64,000 nucleotides of DNA from Gilliamella sp. N-G2 (GTDB lineage: Bacteria > Pseudomonadota > Gammaproteobacteria > Enterobacterales > Orbaceae): the NCBI RefSeq assembly GCF_002142215.1, contig NZ_NAST01000002.1:62001-126000 (forward strand), read 5' to 3'. The notes under the pieces were generated by a model. The model did not search any database. It was given only the letters and a program-made list of their open reading frames with translations, and was not told where the DNA came from. The first letter of the stretch is position 1. Every line of letters starts with the position of its first letter. The translations under genes were made by a program, and so were the position numbers. This document shows positions 39,991 to 49,436 of this stretch, piece after piece.

Positions 39991-41613
39991 TTACAGCAAT
40001 GATTTTGATGTTTTAACCAACTTAGCAAAAGTATCGGTTAATAATCGAGGAATGGCTGTAATACCACGCGCTTTTGCATCATCACAAACGGCAATTGCTA
40101 AATCTGGTTTAGAACTTTTGTGGATTGCTTTTTGAATAATTTTCGGTACTGACATATCAATATGGGCAACGGTATTATAAGCAGTTAACTTATATACGTG
40201 ACTAAAACCATGTTTAAAGAGAAAATTTTCAATGTCACGGGCTGGTAATACGGTGATATAATCATTCAAATTTTCGCCGGGTGCACATTGTGATTGTACC
40301 GTCTCAGCATATTTTTTCCCTGCCATATCACCATCAGTAATCACATACCAGCGGATCCCCATTTTATTAGCATAGTGAATTAATGGTTTTAAACCACATT
40401 GAGCAAATTCCAACAATTGGATTCCCTCTGAACTTAGATGATAGCCACTTTGTTCGGCAAGCTCTCTGAGTAGCCATACTTCAGTTTCGCCTTCAACCAA
40501 TAACCAGCAACGGGCAAATAGCGCAGTAGGGCGTCGATAAAGTACATGGAATAAAATGCGTCGACTATCGCCAACACTTAACCCATGAGGAGCAATATAC
40601 TTACTGACAATTTGATCGGGTTGGCGGATCAATCGGTAAATACTCTCTAATGGAAAGAGAGACACTAAATCACTTGAGTTAGAGGTAATAATTTTTTGGG
40701 TAGGTAAATTTTTTAACAATCGGAAGCCAACCGATAAAATAATTGGATGTAACTGGCTTTCAGGTTCTTCTAAAACTAAAATTGGCACTGAACTGTGAGA
40801 GAGGGGATTATCTCCTTTAGCATTAACAATCGAACCAAATATACCTAAAAGTGCGGTGCGAAGATAATCATTATCTAAATCATCTAAGACATTATTGATT
40901 CGTTCGAGCGAATTCCAATCTTCGGTTTTTGGATTACTTTTTTGTGCTAATTTTTTATAGTTAGATCGTTGTTGAGAATCAACAAAATAGTATGCTAATA
41001 ACGAACGAGCAGCTTGTAAGCCACGATTAAGCTCATCTTGACTTAATTGTGCCGAGTGTGCTTTTAATTGTTCAGATAGTTGATCAATAAAGTATTGAGA
41101 TAATGGCTCATTAGTGACAGGTAAATCCTTGGCATTAACTGAATTTTTAAGCGGCATGACTGGATTTAAGTTAATCAAAATAGCGATTAATAATTTTGGA
41201 TTATCTAGATTTAACCTTTCACCATATTCATCCAACAAATTATGTTCAGTGATAATAGTATCACCATTTTTTTGGGCATTAATCTGGTAAGTAATTCGAT
41301 ATAAATTATCTGCTGGTGAGCGATAACTAACTGCTGTCAGAGGCTGATAAGCTTGTTCAGTTAATTGATTTGCATAAGATTCACAATAAACAACATTTAT
41401 TGAAATGTGATTACCATCATCCTTATCATAATAGAAATCTGAATCTACAAATTGATAAAATTTATTATCTAGAGTTAGCAATTTTAATGCACTGATTAAA
41501 CTCGATTTACCCCATTGATTTTCACCAATCAGCACGCTAGATTTAGCATTAAGTTTCAATGAAAGTTGCTTAATTCCTCTAAATCCTTTGATATCAATTT
41601 GTTCAATAAACAT
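39991..41613 (-). CDS. ybjD: OLD-family ATP-dependent endonuclease, YbjD type
   Basis: 540 residues: N-terminal ABC-type ATPase with Walker A GENQWGKSS and Walker B-like VLEEPESQLHP, and C-terminal TOPRIM nuclease domain with LLVEGETEVWLL and the DGD in YVITDGDMAGKKY. Matches class 2 OLD nuclease YbjD of E. coli (552 aa) from the first residues (EQIDIKGFRG). Class 2 members here lack a neighbouring UvrD-like helicase, so this is not a Gabija-type defence pair. It follows the waaG-waaP genes on the same strand by 15 bases, so may be co-transcribed. Confidence 0.88.
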   Translation of the reverse strand: MFIEQIDIKGFRGIKQLSLKLNAKSSVLIGENQWGKSSLISALKLLTLDNKFYQFVDSDFYYDKDDGNHISINVVYCESYANQLTEQAYQPLTAVSYRSPADNLYRITYQINAQKNGDTIITEHNLLDEYGERLNLDNPKLLIAILINLNPVMPLKNSVNAKDLPVTNEPLSQYFIDQLSEQLKAHSAQLSQDELNRGLQAARSLLAYYFVDSQQRSNYKKLAQKSNPKTEDWNSLERINNVLDDLDNDYLRTALLGIFGSIVNAKGDNPLSHSSVPILVLEEPESQLHPIILSVGFRLLKNLPTQKIITSNSSDLVSLFPLESIYRLIRQPDQIVSKYIAPHGLSVGDSRRILFHVLYRRPTALFARCWLLVEGETEVWLLRELAEQSGYHLSSEGIQLLEFAQCGLKPLIHYANKMGIRWYVITDGDMAGKKYAETVQSQCAPGENLNDYITVLPARDIENFLFKHGFSHVYKLTAYNTVAHIDMSVPKIIQKAIHKSSKPDLAIAVCDDAKARGITAIPRLLTDTFAKLVKTSKSLL

Positions 41614-41628
41614 GTCATGTCCTTATGG

Positions 41629-42432
41629 TTAAAGATGATACTTTTCAGTTCTTTTAGCGATGCGCTCAGCTTTTCGCTTAGCACTATCAATTAATTTATG
41701 TTCATCGCGCAAAATGGTTTTAATGGGTTTATTAAAATAGTTTCTTAAAAAACGCCAAATATCTCGTTGGTTAAGTCCAATATTTGTTGATGAAAAATAG
41801 AGCCCAATTAAATCTTTATCACGCCAACGGGTAGGAACTTTATCGCGAGTTTGTGCACGATGAAGATCAATTACCGAGAGTTTTATTTGCTGATTATTTT
41901 CAAATAAAGGTAAATCCAATAAAAAATGACATAAATAACAATCACGATGATTTACGCCTGCTCCATGCATTTTTGCGGTCATATTTGCTAAATAAATAGT
42001 TAATGATCGTTTTAAATGGTAGCTAGGTGGGTTAGTTAGCCATGGTTTAGTAAAATCTTCTAAACTAATAGTTGGATTAAGGTCTTTGGTAATAATAAAT
42101 GAATGTCGAGTAAGCGGATTTAATCCTTTACGTCCAAAAGCTCGCCCATCCATGGTATTGACACCAACTTGTTCCAAACGATGAATTGCATCCCACTCTT
42201 GTTTAGCATCTAAAACCGGTAACCGTAGCGAAATGAGGTTTTTTACAATCTCTTTTACCGTTGTACCACGGTGAATTTTAATGAAATATGATTGATCTTC
42301 TAATTGAAAATTAAGGGTTTTACGTTGTTTGACTGCACGGTAAACTTTACCTGAAATTAATTCCACTTCATTAAATGGATCTTTACCTTGCCATAATTGT
42401 TGAAAGGGTGATTTAAGTTTAATCTCATTCAT
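41629..42432 (-). CDS. waaP: LPS core heptose(I) kinase
   Basis: 267-residue protein kinase-like enzyme (E. coli WaaP 265) that phosphorylates HepI of the inner core. N-terminal QQLWQGKDPFNEVELISGKVYRAVKQRKTL, and catalytic GAGVNHRDCYLCHFLL with its Asp, then VIDLHRAQ are diagnostic. Its start overlaps the end of waaG by 8 bases. Cytoplasmic face of the inner membrane; needed for outer-membrane integrity in enterics. Confidence 0.95.
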   Translation of the reverse strand: MNEIKLKSPFQQLWQGKDPFNEVELISGKVYRAVKQRKTLNFQLEDQSYFIKIHRGTTVKEIVKNLISLRLPVLDAKQEWDAIHRLEQVGVNTMDGRAFGRKGLNPLTRHSFIITKDLNPTISLEDFTKPWLTNPPSYHLKRSLTIYLANMTAKMHGAGVNHRDCYLCHFLLDLPLFENNQQIKLSVIDLHRAQTRDKVPTRWRDKDLIGLYFSSTNIGLNQRDIWRFLRNYFNKPIKTILRDEHKLIDSAKRKAERIAKRTEKYHL

Positions 42433-43546
42433 AATGACATCCTAAAATAATGTCTGCTGCTCGTTGGGCTAAATGATATAAATCTTCACTATTACCATAA
42501 GCAATGGCATTGTTATGCCAATTAAGCCATTGCTCTTTATCTCTAATTGATTGTTCTAACGCTTGATCTAAAATGTTTTGCTTATAAGGTTCTGATAATA
42601 CAATACCGGCATTAGCTTGGCTAATGTGATAAGCATATCCGGAAATACCTGATACGATCACTGGAACCCCTGCAGCTAACGCTTCAATCAAAACCATACC
42701 GGCCGCTTCTTGCCTTGCTGGATGTAGTAATAAATCAGCTGAAAATAAGAAATCAGGGATGTCATTGCGACCAGAGAAGAATCTCACCTGTTTAGCAATA
42801 CCTAATTCATCTGCTAACTTTTGATATGCCTCTGATTTATCTTGCCCAACCACCAAATAAGTAACTTTTTGTTTTAGTTCATCAGGTAAGGTTGCGATCG
42901 CTCTCAAAGAGCGATCAACGCCTTTACGTTTAAAATCGGAGCCAATTTGTACAATCACAAAATCATCTTGGCCAATTTGATTAGATTGTCGAAATTGTTG
43001 ACGTTTTTGAGGTGAATCAACGCTATATTTTCGATCTAACGCAATGCCGGGCGGTAATAAAAAGAATCGTTCATCTTGAGTATGATAATGGTTTTTAAAA
43101 TCTTGAATTTGTTGCTTAGTTAACACCATGATTTTGGTGGACGAACTAGGAGCAAATACCACTTGTTCAAATGCCAAATAGTGTTTACAACGTTTTGATA
43201 GTTTATAAAAAAAGCCTTTATGGGCAGCTTTTTCAGCAAAACAAGTATCACCAGCAAAATAGACATCTAAGCCCGGCATTTTGTTAAAACCTACCACACA
43301 ATCTACAGGATTGCTTTGTAAGTGAGCCTTTACCCAATGATAATAAGCTTGATTACGGCTATGGTTAGATAATCCTTTTTTAGGAACGATTATGATATCA
43401 AAATTAGCTGGTTTATCGCCTTGCCAATCCAATACATAAACACGGATTTGATGTCCTCGAGCTTGGCAAGCAGTAGCAATTTGCAAAAAATCGCGTTGCA
43501 AACCACCAAAAGGGAAAAATTTATAAATACAAAAAGCTAGTTGCAT
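42425..43546 (-). CDS. waaG: LPS core glucosyltransferase WaaG
   Basis: 373-residue GT-B family 4 transferase (E. coli 374) that adds the first outer-core glucose to HepII. AFCIYKFFPFGGLQRDF at the N terminus, nucleotide-binding region VGSDFKRKGVDRSL and the EX7E motif region ARQEAAGMVLIEALAAGVPV are conserved. First gene of the waaG-waaP pair, which is separate here from any larger waa cluster in view. Confidence 0.95.
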   Translation of the reverse strand: MQLAFCIYKFFPFGGLQRDFLQIATACQARGHQIRVYVLDWQGDKPANFDIIIVPKKGLSNHSRNQAYYHWVKAHLQSNPVDCVVGFNKMPGLDVYFAGDTCFAEKAAHKGFFYKLSKRCKHYLAFEQVVFAPSSSTKIMVLTKQQIQDFKNHYHTQDERFFLLPPGIALDRKYSVDSPQKRQQFRQSNQIGQDDFVIVQIGSDFKRKGVDRSLRAIATLPDELKQKVTYLVVGQDKSEAYQKLADELGIAKQVRFFSGRNDIPDFLFSADLLLHPARQEAAGMVLIEALAAGVPVIVSGISGYAYHISQANAGIVLSEPYKQNILDQALEQSIRDKEQWLNWHNNAIAYGNSEDLYHLAQRAADIILGCHYE

Positions 43547-43932
43547 GCAGATTATCTCAAATGATAAAACATCATTATATACTTGTTGTTAACAAAGGTA
43601 CAAAAATACCCAGATGTTAATAATTATTTCAAACATATTGCTATGTAGCAATATACAATAAACCTATTGTTTTAACAGTAACGAAACGAAAAAACACTAG
43701 ATTAAATAGCCTATTATTCCTAATACATAGCTATATTTTAATTTATTAAAACGTATTCTGATGAATTTATAAGTTCAATATCTAACGCGTAAATATGTTG
43801 GCTAAAAAATTTGAGGAGAGGGGTTTTTGAAGTTGAAATTTATATAATTTAATTAACAAATTCAGTTTTTATCGCAACTATCAGTATTAAAAATAGGCGT
43901 TCCTCAAAATTTTTTAAAATATTAATTATACT
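43547..43932. other. Gap between waaG and yhcC with an inverted 25-bp motif
   Basis: AT-rich, no gene found. It contains two opposed copies of a motif, AAAAAATTTGAGGA followed by GAGGGGTTTTT (43804-43827), and its complement TCCTCAAAATTTTTT with preceding AAAAATAGGCGT (43888-43915). The arm on the minus strand may serve as the yhcC terminator region. A related motif forms the terminator at 16097. Confidence 0.5.
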
Positions 43933-44859
43933 TTATTGTTTGAAAGAATAGGTATCACCAATAGCACTACCTTGAGCACCAAATTGTCGTAAATTATGAT
44001 CAACTGCATTCATTGATTGCCAATGGTTTTCACACCAATCAGGTGCCAGTAAGGTTGGTTTTCTGGCATTGGCTGAAATCCTATGGTATAAAATATTGGC
44101 TGGTGTTTGTCGAATAATATCACCGGCAATATCAACATAATCTTCAAGAGATAACATATTGATCCGCCCAGCTCGCCATGCTTTGGCCATAATACTGCCT
44201 TCAACAATATGTAACGGATGAATTTTTAAACCATCAACGCCACTGTCTAATACTTTGTTTAAAGTGATGAGATTGTCTGGTTTATTCTCCTTGGGTAAGC
44301 CAATAATAAGGTGAGTACACACTTTTATACCTAATTGTCGTGCTTTTTGTACCGTTTGGTGATAATCCGCAAAGGTATGACCTCGATTAATATGGTGTAA
44401 TGTTTTGTCGTGAGCGGTTTGTAAACCGAGTTCTAACCAGACTTCGTAACCTTGATTTTGATAATCAGCGAGCAAATCTAATGCTTCTTTGGGTACACAA
44501 TCTGGACGTGTACCAACACAAAGACCAACAATGTCGGCACTGTTCAGCGCTTCTTGGTACATATTTTTAAGAATTTCCACTTCAGCATAGGTACTGGTAT
44601 AGGCCTGAAAATAAGCAAGGTAACGTTTAGATTTTTTCATTTGCTTGGCTTGCGATAGCAATTGATCTGATATTGATTTAATCTGAATTGATTCATCAAT
44701 GATGGATGCCACATTACAAAAGGTACAACCACCTTGCCCTATAGTGCCGTCACGATTGGGGCAACTAAAACCACCATGCAAAGTGAGCTTATAGATTTTT
44801 TCGCCATAGCGACGTTGCAAATCCGAACCAAAGGTATTAACCACTAAATGAAGTTGCAT
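43933..44859 (-). CDS. yhcC: Radical SAM protein YhcC
   Basis: 308 residues (E. coli YhcC 309). Radical SAM cysteines in HGGFSCPNRDGTIGQGGCTFCN, SAM-binding GLCVGTRPDCVP, LELGLQTAHDKTL and the C-terminal HRISANARKPTLLAPDWCENHW. Function not established; the family is TIGR01212-like and related to tRNA-modifying Elp3 radical domains. Well conserved and intact. Confidence 0.92.
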   Translation of the reverse strand: MQLHLVVNTFGSDLQRRYGEKIYKLTLHGGFSCPNRDGTIGQGGCTFCNVASIIDESIQIKSISDQLLSQAKQMKKSKRYLAYFQAYTSTYAEVEILKNMYQEALNSADIVGLCVGTRPDCVPKEALDLLADYQNQGYEVWLELGLQTAHDKTLHHINRGHTFADYHQTVQKARQLGIKVCTHLIIGLPKENKPDNLITLNKVLDSGVDGLKIHPLHIVEGSIMAKAWRAGRINMLSLEDYVDIAGDIIRQTPANILYHRISANARKPTLLAPDWCENHWQSMNAVDHNLRQFGAQGSAIGDTYSFKQ

Positions 44860-44948
44860 AATAAACCAAACAAAATTTTTGGCTATTTTACCAAGATATG
44901 TAAGATACTCAATGGCTATTATGCTAAGGGAAACAACTAATCAAATGA

Positions 44949-45328
44949 TTAGTTTTGTAAGATATAATCTTTGTATTCACCGTTTGGGTAATTTTTATAA
45001 ATATGCAATAACTTGATTTGCTCTCCTTTATTAGCATTATTTAAACTATATTCGTCTCTTAAACTGACCGATATTTTGTAAGATTGGTTGTTAGGCAAAG
45101 TGCATAGGCTATCAGCTCTCTTTTCAGTAATATTTGCAGCAGTGACTAACACCTCTAACTCAACATTATTATATTCTCGTTTTGGTAAAGTTTTACTATT
45201 CTCATCGCTAGGTGAGAATGACATAATGGCAATTTGCGGATCAGCAAGAAGTGTGCCAGTTAATAAACTAATATTAACCTGACTAGCATTAACCGATAGG
45301 CAAAAAAATAGGTAATAGATAAAACCAT
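44949..45328 (-). pseudogene. Small secreted protein gene, probably frameshifted at a T7 run
   Basis: The 3' 91 codons (from ATG 45224) are open, but the frame runs open further upstream through a signal-peptide-like sequence (YYLFFCLSVNASQVNISLL) to a stop with no start codon. An ATG at 45328 in another frame encodes MVLSITYFF and would join exactly before CLSVNA if the T7 run at 45302-45308 had one more T. So the gene is either frameshifted, phase-variable or mis-sequenced. The mature part (TLPKREYNNVELEVLV, one Cys) matches nothing I recognise. Confidence 0.55.
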
Positions 45329-45748
45329 AGACAAAATTATTTTTTTATTAAAATGTAATTAAATAGCCAAATCTATTTTTGGTAGACTTTATACTTAACG
45401 ATAAATATATCAATTAGAGTATAGATATTTTGTAATAGATAGTTTTATTTGCATTTATATTAAAGAAAATATTTTTAGTTAAAATTATGCTTCACGGTTT
45501 AAAAGGTGCAAAATCAACGCTAAATGTTGAAACTATAGAGAGTAGAGGGGCGATTTTTGTCGGCTTAAATTTGGATAATTTAGCTAATGAAATTAATTAG
45601 CAGCTTAATAATTTATAAATATTATTTATAACATCAAAAAAAGATTGAAATTTAACGCTTATTAAGTGACGATAATGTGATATTTTTTGTACTAATCAAA
45701 TACAGTAACGAGCCGTTAGGCTGACGTAATTGCTTACAAGGAGCCAAT
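45329..45748. other. Upstream region of glyA
   Basis: 420 AT-rich bases. A 37-codon frame at 45487-45600 (MLHGLKGAKSTLNVETIESR...) has no ribosome binding site and could be a gene relic or chance. AAGGAG sits eight bases before glyA. I do not see a clear PurR or MetR operator. Confidence 0.35.
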
Positions 45749-47005
45749 ATGTTTAGTAAACAAATGACCATTGCCGATTATGATCAAGAGTTATGGGATG
45801 CTATTAAAGGCGAAGAACAACGCCAAGAAGATCATTTAGAACTTATTGCATCGGAAAACTATACCAGTCCTCGAGTGATGCAAGCACAAGGCACTCAACT
45901 AACCAATAAATATGCTGAAGGCTATCCTGGTAGGCGCTACTATGGCGGTTGTGAATATGTTGATATTGTTGAGCAGTTAGCTATTGATCGTGCTAAAGAA
46001 CTATTTGGTGCTGATTATGCTAACGTTCAACCGCATTCTGGCTCACAAGCCAATTTTGCTGTTTATATGGCATTATTAAAACCGGGTGATACGGTGCTAG
46101 GCATGAACTTGTCACAAGGAGGGCATTTAACGCATGGTTCACCGGTCAGTTTTTCAGGTAAGCTGTATAATGTGGTTGCTTATGGTGTCGACGAAACGGG
46201 ACATATTGATTATGAGCAATTAGCGAAAATAGCTTCAGAGTCAAAACCAAAAATGATTATAGGTGGTTTTTCTGCTTATTCTGGCGTAGTTGATTGGCAG
46301 CGCATGCGTGAGATTGCTGATAGTGTAGGAGCCTTCTTATTTGTTGATATGGCTCATGTGGCTGGTTTGGTGGCGGCCGGTGTCTATCCAAATCCAGTGC
46401 CGTTTGCTCATGTTGTGACGACAACGACGCATAAAACCCTTGGCGGACCGCGTGGTGGACTTATTTTAGCCAAAGGTGGTAGTGAAGAACTTTACAAAAA
46501 ATTGAATTCTGCTGTATTCCCAGGGGCACAAGGTGGTCCATTAATGCATGTGATAGCAGCAAAAGCCGTTGCATTAAAAGAGGCGATGGAGCCAGCTTAT
46601 AAAGAATATCAACAACAAGTCGTGAAGAATGCTCAAGCGATGGTTGATGTGATCATCAAACGTGGTTATAAAGTAGTATCTGGTGAAACAAAAAATCATC
46701 TATTATTAATAGATTTAGTTGATAAAAATATCACTGGTAAAGAAGCTGATGCTGCTTTAGGTAGCGCTAATATTACCGTGAATAAAAATAGTGTGCCAAA
46801 TGATCCGCAAAGTCCATTTGTAACATCTGGTGTGCGGATTGGTACACCAGCAGTGACTCGTCGTGGTTTCAAAGAGGAAGAGTCTCGTGAACTAGCTAAT
46901 TGGATTTGTGACGTATTAGATAACATTGATGACGAACAAGCTATTCAATCAGTTAAACAAAAAGTGTTGGCGATTTGCCGACGATTACCTGTTTATCAAC
47001 ATTAA
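45749..47005 (+). CDS. glyA: Serine hydroxymethyltransferase
   Basis: 418-residue PLP enzyme (E. coli 417) interconverting serine and glycine with tetrahydrofolate. PLP lysine in [16 protein letters not shown]; substrate region [36 protein letters not shown]-terminal [15 protein letters not shown]. Main source of one-carbon units. AAGGAG ribosome binding site. Confidence 0.98.
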   Translation: MFSKQMTIADYDQELWDAIKGEEQRQEDHLELIASENYTSPRVMQAQGTQLTNKYAEGYPGRRYYGGCEYVDIVEQLAIDRAKELFGADYANVQPHSGSQANFAVYMALLKPGDTVLGMNLSQGGHLTHGSPVSFSGKLYNVVAYGVDETGHIDYEQLAKIASESKPKMIIGGFSAYSGVVDWQRMREIADSVGAFLFVDMAHVAGLVAAGVYPNPVPFAHVVTTTTHKTLGGPRGGLILAKGGSEELYKKLNSAVFPGAQGGPLMHVIAAKAVALKEAMEPAYKEYQQQVVKNAQAMVDVIIKRGYKVVSGETKNHLLLIDLVDKNITGKEADAALGSANITVNKNSVPNDPQSPFVTSGVRIGTPAVTRRGFKEEESRELANWICDVLDNIDDEQAIQSVKQKVLAICRRLPVYQH

Positions 47006-47015
47006 TCATAAAATA

Positions 47016-47038
47016 TTCGCCGACGTAATGTCGGCGAA
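47016..47038. terminator. Hairpin between glyA and the EF-hand gene
   Basis: 9-bp stem TTCGCCGAC / GTCGGCGAA, loop GTAAT, between convergent genes. T runs are poor on both sides, so a shared weak terminator. Confidence 0.6.
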
Positions 47039-47065
47039 AAATTATTAAGCATAATTCAACAGTTG

Positions 47066-49237
47066 TTATTGTTTTTCAGTAGTATTATTTTGTTGCTGAC
47101 TTAACATCTGTTGTTGCTGTTTAAAATAATTGGCAATATCATTTTTAAACCAAAAAGCCGTACCGACGATTACTACGCCTAGTAAAATTGCTGACCAAAA
47201 TAATATTCGGGCTTTTTTATTACGTTTTTTTAAAGGGTCAGTTAAATTACGTCTTGCATTGGCAGGTAATTCGGCTTTACTGGTAAGCAGACCACCAAGC
47301 AGTAAATTGATTTTAACTTGTCCATTTATCGCCCAACCAGATGCTTCAAGTAGTGGCCCAAGTGTTCTTCTTCTTAATTTTAACCAAGCCAATATTACTG
47401 ATGGTCCAGATATAATCAAGAATAAACCTAAAATCACTAATGGGAATTGCCACCATGTAAGCGAGAAGATAGCTTGAAAAATAGTCGCTAAAGCGGTACC
47501 AATAGCGCCAATAGCTAAGCCAATAGCTGCAAAGATACCAACACTTTTACCAATATCAAATTTGCTTTCTGGATTTTGCACCGCTTGTGTACTGGTTTTC
47601 TCAATGTTAGCATCTTTATTACTTGCCCATTTATTTATTTGTTCAGTAATTAAACGGCCAATACGTTGATAAGGTGCCCAAATGGCTTGTTGGATACTAA
47701 TTGGTTTAGTAATCATCTTAACAACATTTGCATCCCAATCATTGCCTTCATTATCAATAAATACGCCGTTGCGGCCTTCGATTAATAAATCACCTTGTCC
47801 AGCGGTAATTGCTGCAGCAATTGTCTGTTTTTGACCGTGTCTTGTGCATTCACAATAAAGTAAACAAAGTTCAGAGTAATTTGCCATGGTTGAATGTTTG
47901 GCGATATTATCAACGGCAACGCAAAGTGTAGCACAGCGACCATCAATATAAAGCTTACCTAATTGAAAAGCCGCATAATGGTCAAGTGAGAAGAATTCAG
48001 CAAACGAAGCAAAGTTAATCAATAAACGATAGAGATGTTTTTGAAATAAGACTAGTTTTTCTAATACAAAAACATCTGAGGCTGAAATAGGTGTTTGGTT
48101 ATCCTGTTCGACCATTTTTTCAAATTCGTTTAGTAAATTATCATCAACTAAATTAGCAATTTGATTGCCAGTAAGATCCTCAATGCTAGCGGTTGGTTTA
48201 GTTGTTACACTTAATTGTTGCATCTCAGGTTTAGAACTGATTAGTGTAGTGTAAGCATTAAGACCAGTCTGAATATCTTGCCATTCTTGTGCAGTTAGTT
48301 GTTTGGGATCGGCTAAGTGTGAAACGACTAAATCTCTAAATCGAATGATTTTAGTTTTCCACAGTGGATTCAGGCCATTAACCAGATCTAATGCGTTATT
48401 GGTATCAATTTTAGATAGAGGTAGCTCAGATAAAGCTTCATCAGAAAGTAATCCATTTTGGGTTGGGACAATATATTTCTCGTCAACATTTAACGCTGTT
48501 TGTGCCTGAGGTGCGTATTGTGCTAATTCAACACGCAAAAAGTAGTCATCAATTTTCGGCTTTAATTCTTGAACCAATTTCCATATTTCTGAGCGGTTTT
48601 CGCCAAAAGGTGTTTCGGTATTACTGATATCGGTTTGCCATTTTTGCCAACTTTTTAAGTTCTTAACAAAAGTTTGCGCAATCTCTAAATTAATTCCATC
48701 CTGACCACTCATATCTTTTTCGGCACCAGTTGTTTTTATTGCTGCCTGAATAAAATTTTGCATTTCTGGTGATAATTCGGCTGAAGGTGGAAAAATTAAA
48801 TCGCCATTGTAGAGTTTGCTGGCATTAATTTTAAGTGATTGTTGCACATCATCTTGCGTTAAATAATCGGCTTGGCTTTTATTTAAGTTCGCTAAAATGC
48901 TATGGGCGGTAATTAATAATTTTTTACCTTGTTCGTTTGAATCATCAATTTGTGATAATGATAAAGTTTGTGATGATTGAACAATATTATCAAAAGAAAC
49001 TATTTTATCTTTAAGCCAATTAATTGCCTCTAAAATATCGGGAATACGAATGCGACCATCGTTATCTGAATCTAATAATTGTAATGTTCTTTGATCAAAA
49101 TCTAGCCCTGTGGTTGGGCAACTGAGTGCAACCCATAATTTAGGATCTAAATTGGGTAAATTGATAATGTCATCGGCATTTTTTAATACGACTTGATCTA
49201 ATCCACCAACACGTTGAAATGTCCAAGTATGACTCAT
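47066..49237 (-). CDS. Large EF-hand membrane-anchored protein of unknown function
   Basis: 723 residues from the ATG that follows a perfect GGAGGTGATT ribosome binding site. One canonical EF-hand loop near residue 55-67 (DSDNDGRIRIPD). A long, mostly helical soluble region (~70-560) includes Cys-containing CATLCVAVDNIAKHS and LLYCECTRHGQ. Two membrane segments follow at ~572-632 (GIFAAIGLAIGAIGTALATI, WWQFPLVILGLFLIISG), a basic loop, and a last helix at ~683-705 (ILFWSAILLGVVIVGTAFWF) before a Gln-rich tail. No signal peptide, so the bulk is probably cytoplasmic. I do not recognise the family. Monocistronic. Confidence 0.75.
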   Translation of the reverse strand: MSHTWTFQRVGGLDQVVLKNADDIINLPNLDPKLWVALSCPTTGLDFDQRTLQLLDSDNDGRIRIPDILEAINWLKDKIVSFDNIVQSSQTLSLSQIDDSNEQGKKLLITAHSILANLNKSQADYLTQDDVQQSLKINASKLYNGDLIFPPSAELSPEMQNFIQAAIKTTGAEKDMSGQDGINLEIAQTFVKNLKSWQKWQTDISNTETPFGENRSEIWKLVQELKPKIDDYFLRVELAQYAPQAQTALNVDEKYIVPTQNGLLSDEALSELPLSKIDTNNALDLVNGLNPLWKTKIIRFRDLVVSHLADPKQLTAQEWQDIQTGLNAYTTLISSKPEMQQLSVTTKPTASIEDLTGNQIANLVDDNLLNEFEKMVEQDNQTPISASDVFVLEKLVLFQKHLYRLLINFASFAEFFSLDHYAAFQLGKLYIDGRCATLCVAVDNIAKHSTMANYSELCLLYCECTRHGQKQTIAAAITAGQGDLLIEGRNGVFIDNEGNDWDANVVKMITKPISIQQAIWAPYQRIGRLITEQINKWASNKDANIEKTSTQAVQNPESKFDIGKSVGIFAAIGLAIGAIGTALATIFQAIFSLTWWQFPLVILGLFLIISGPSVILAWLKLRRRTLGPLLEASGWAINGQVKINLLLGGLLTSKAELPANARRNLTDPLKKRNKKARILFWSAILLGVVIVGTAFWFKNDIANYFKQQQQMLSQQQNNTTEKQ

Positions 49238-49436
49238 AATCACCTCCATACCGAAATATTATTAATATATTCAATTATTAATAATTATAACAGTATTCAT
49301 TTTTTTAGAAGAGAATTGGAATGCTCACGTTTTAAGAGCCGTTAATTGTATCTTTGATAATTGATTTTGGTTGCCAACCGCAACTTTATGATAGAATACC
49401 GCCTTATTATTTAATATCCAAATAAAAACCACAAAT

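Noticed and set aside
39991-41613. OLD nuclease as GajA of a Gabija defence system
   Set aside because: No UvrD-type helicase beside it and the sequence fits the chromosomal YbjD class.
45487-45600. 37-codon frame upstream of glyA as a gene
   Set aside because: No ribosome binding site and no recognisable similarity; mentioned only within the gap description.
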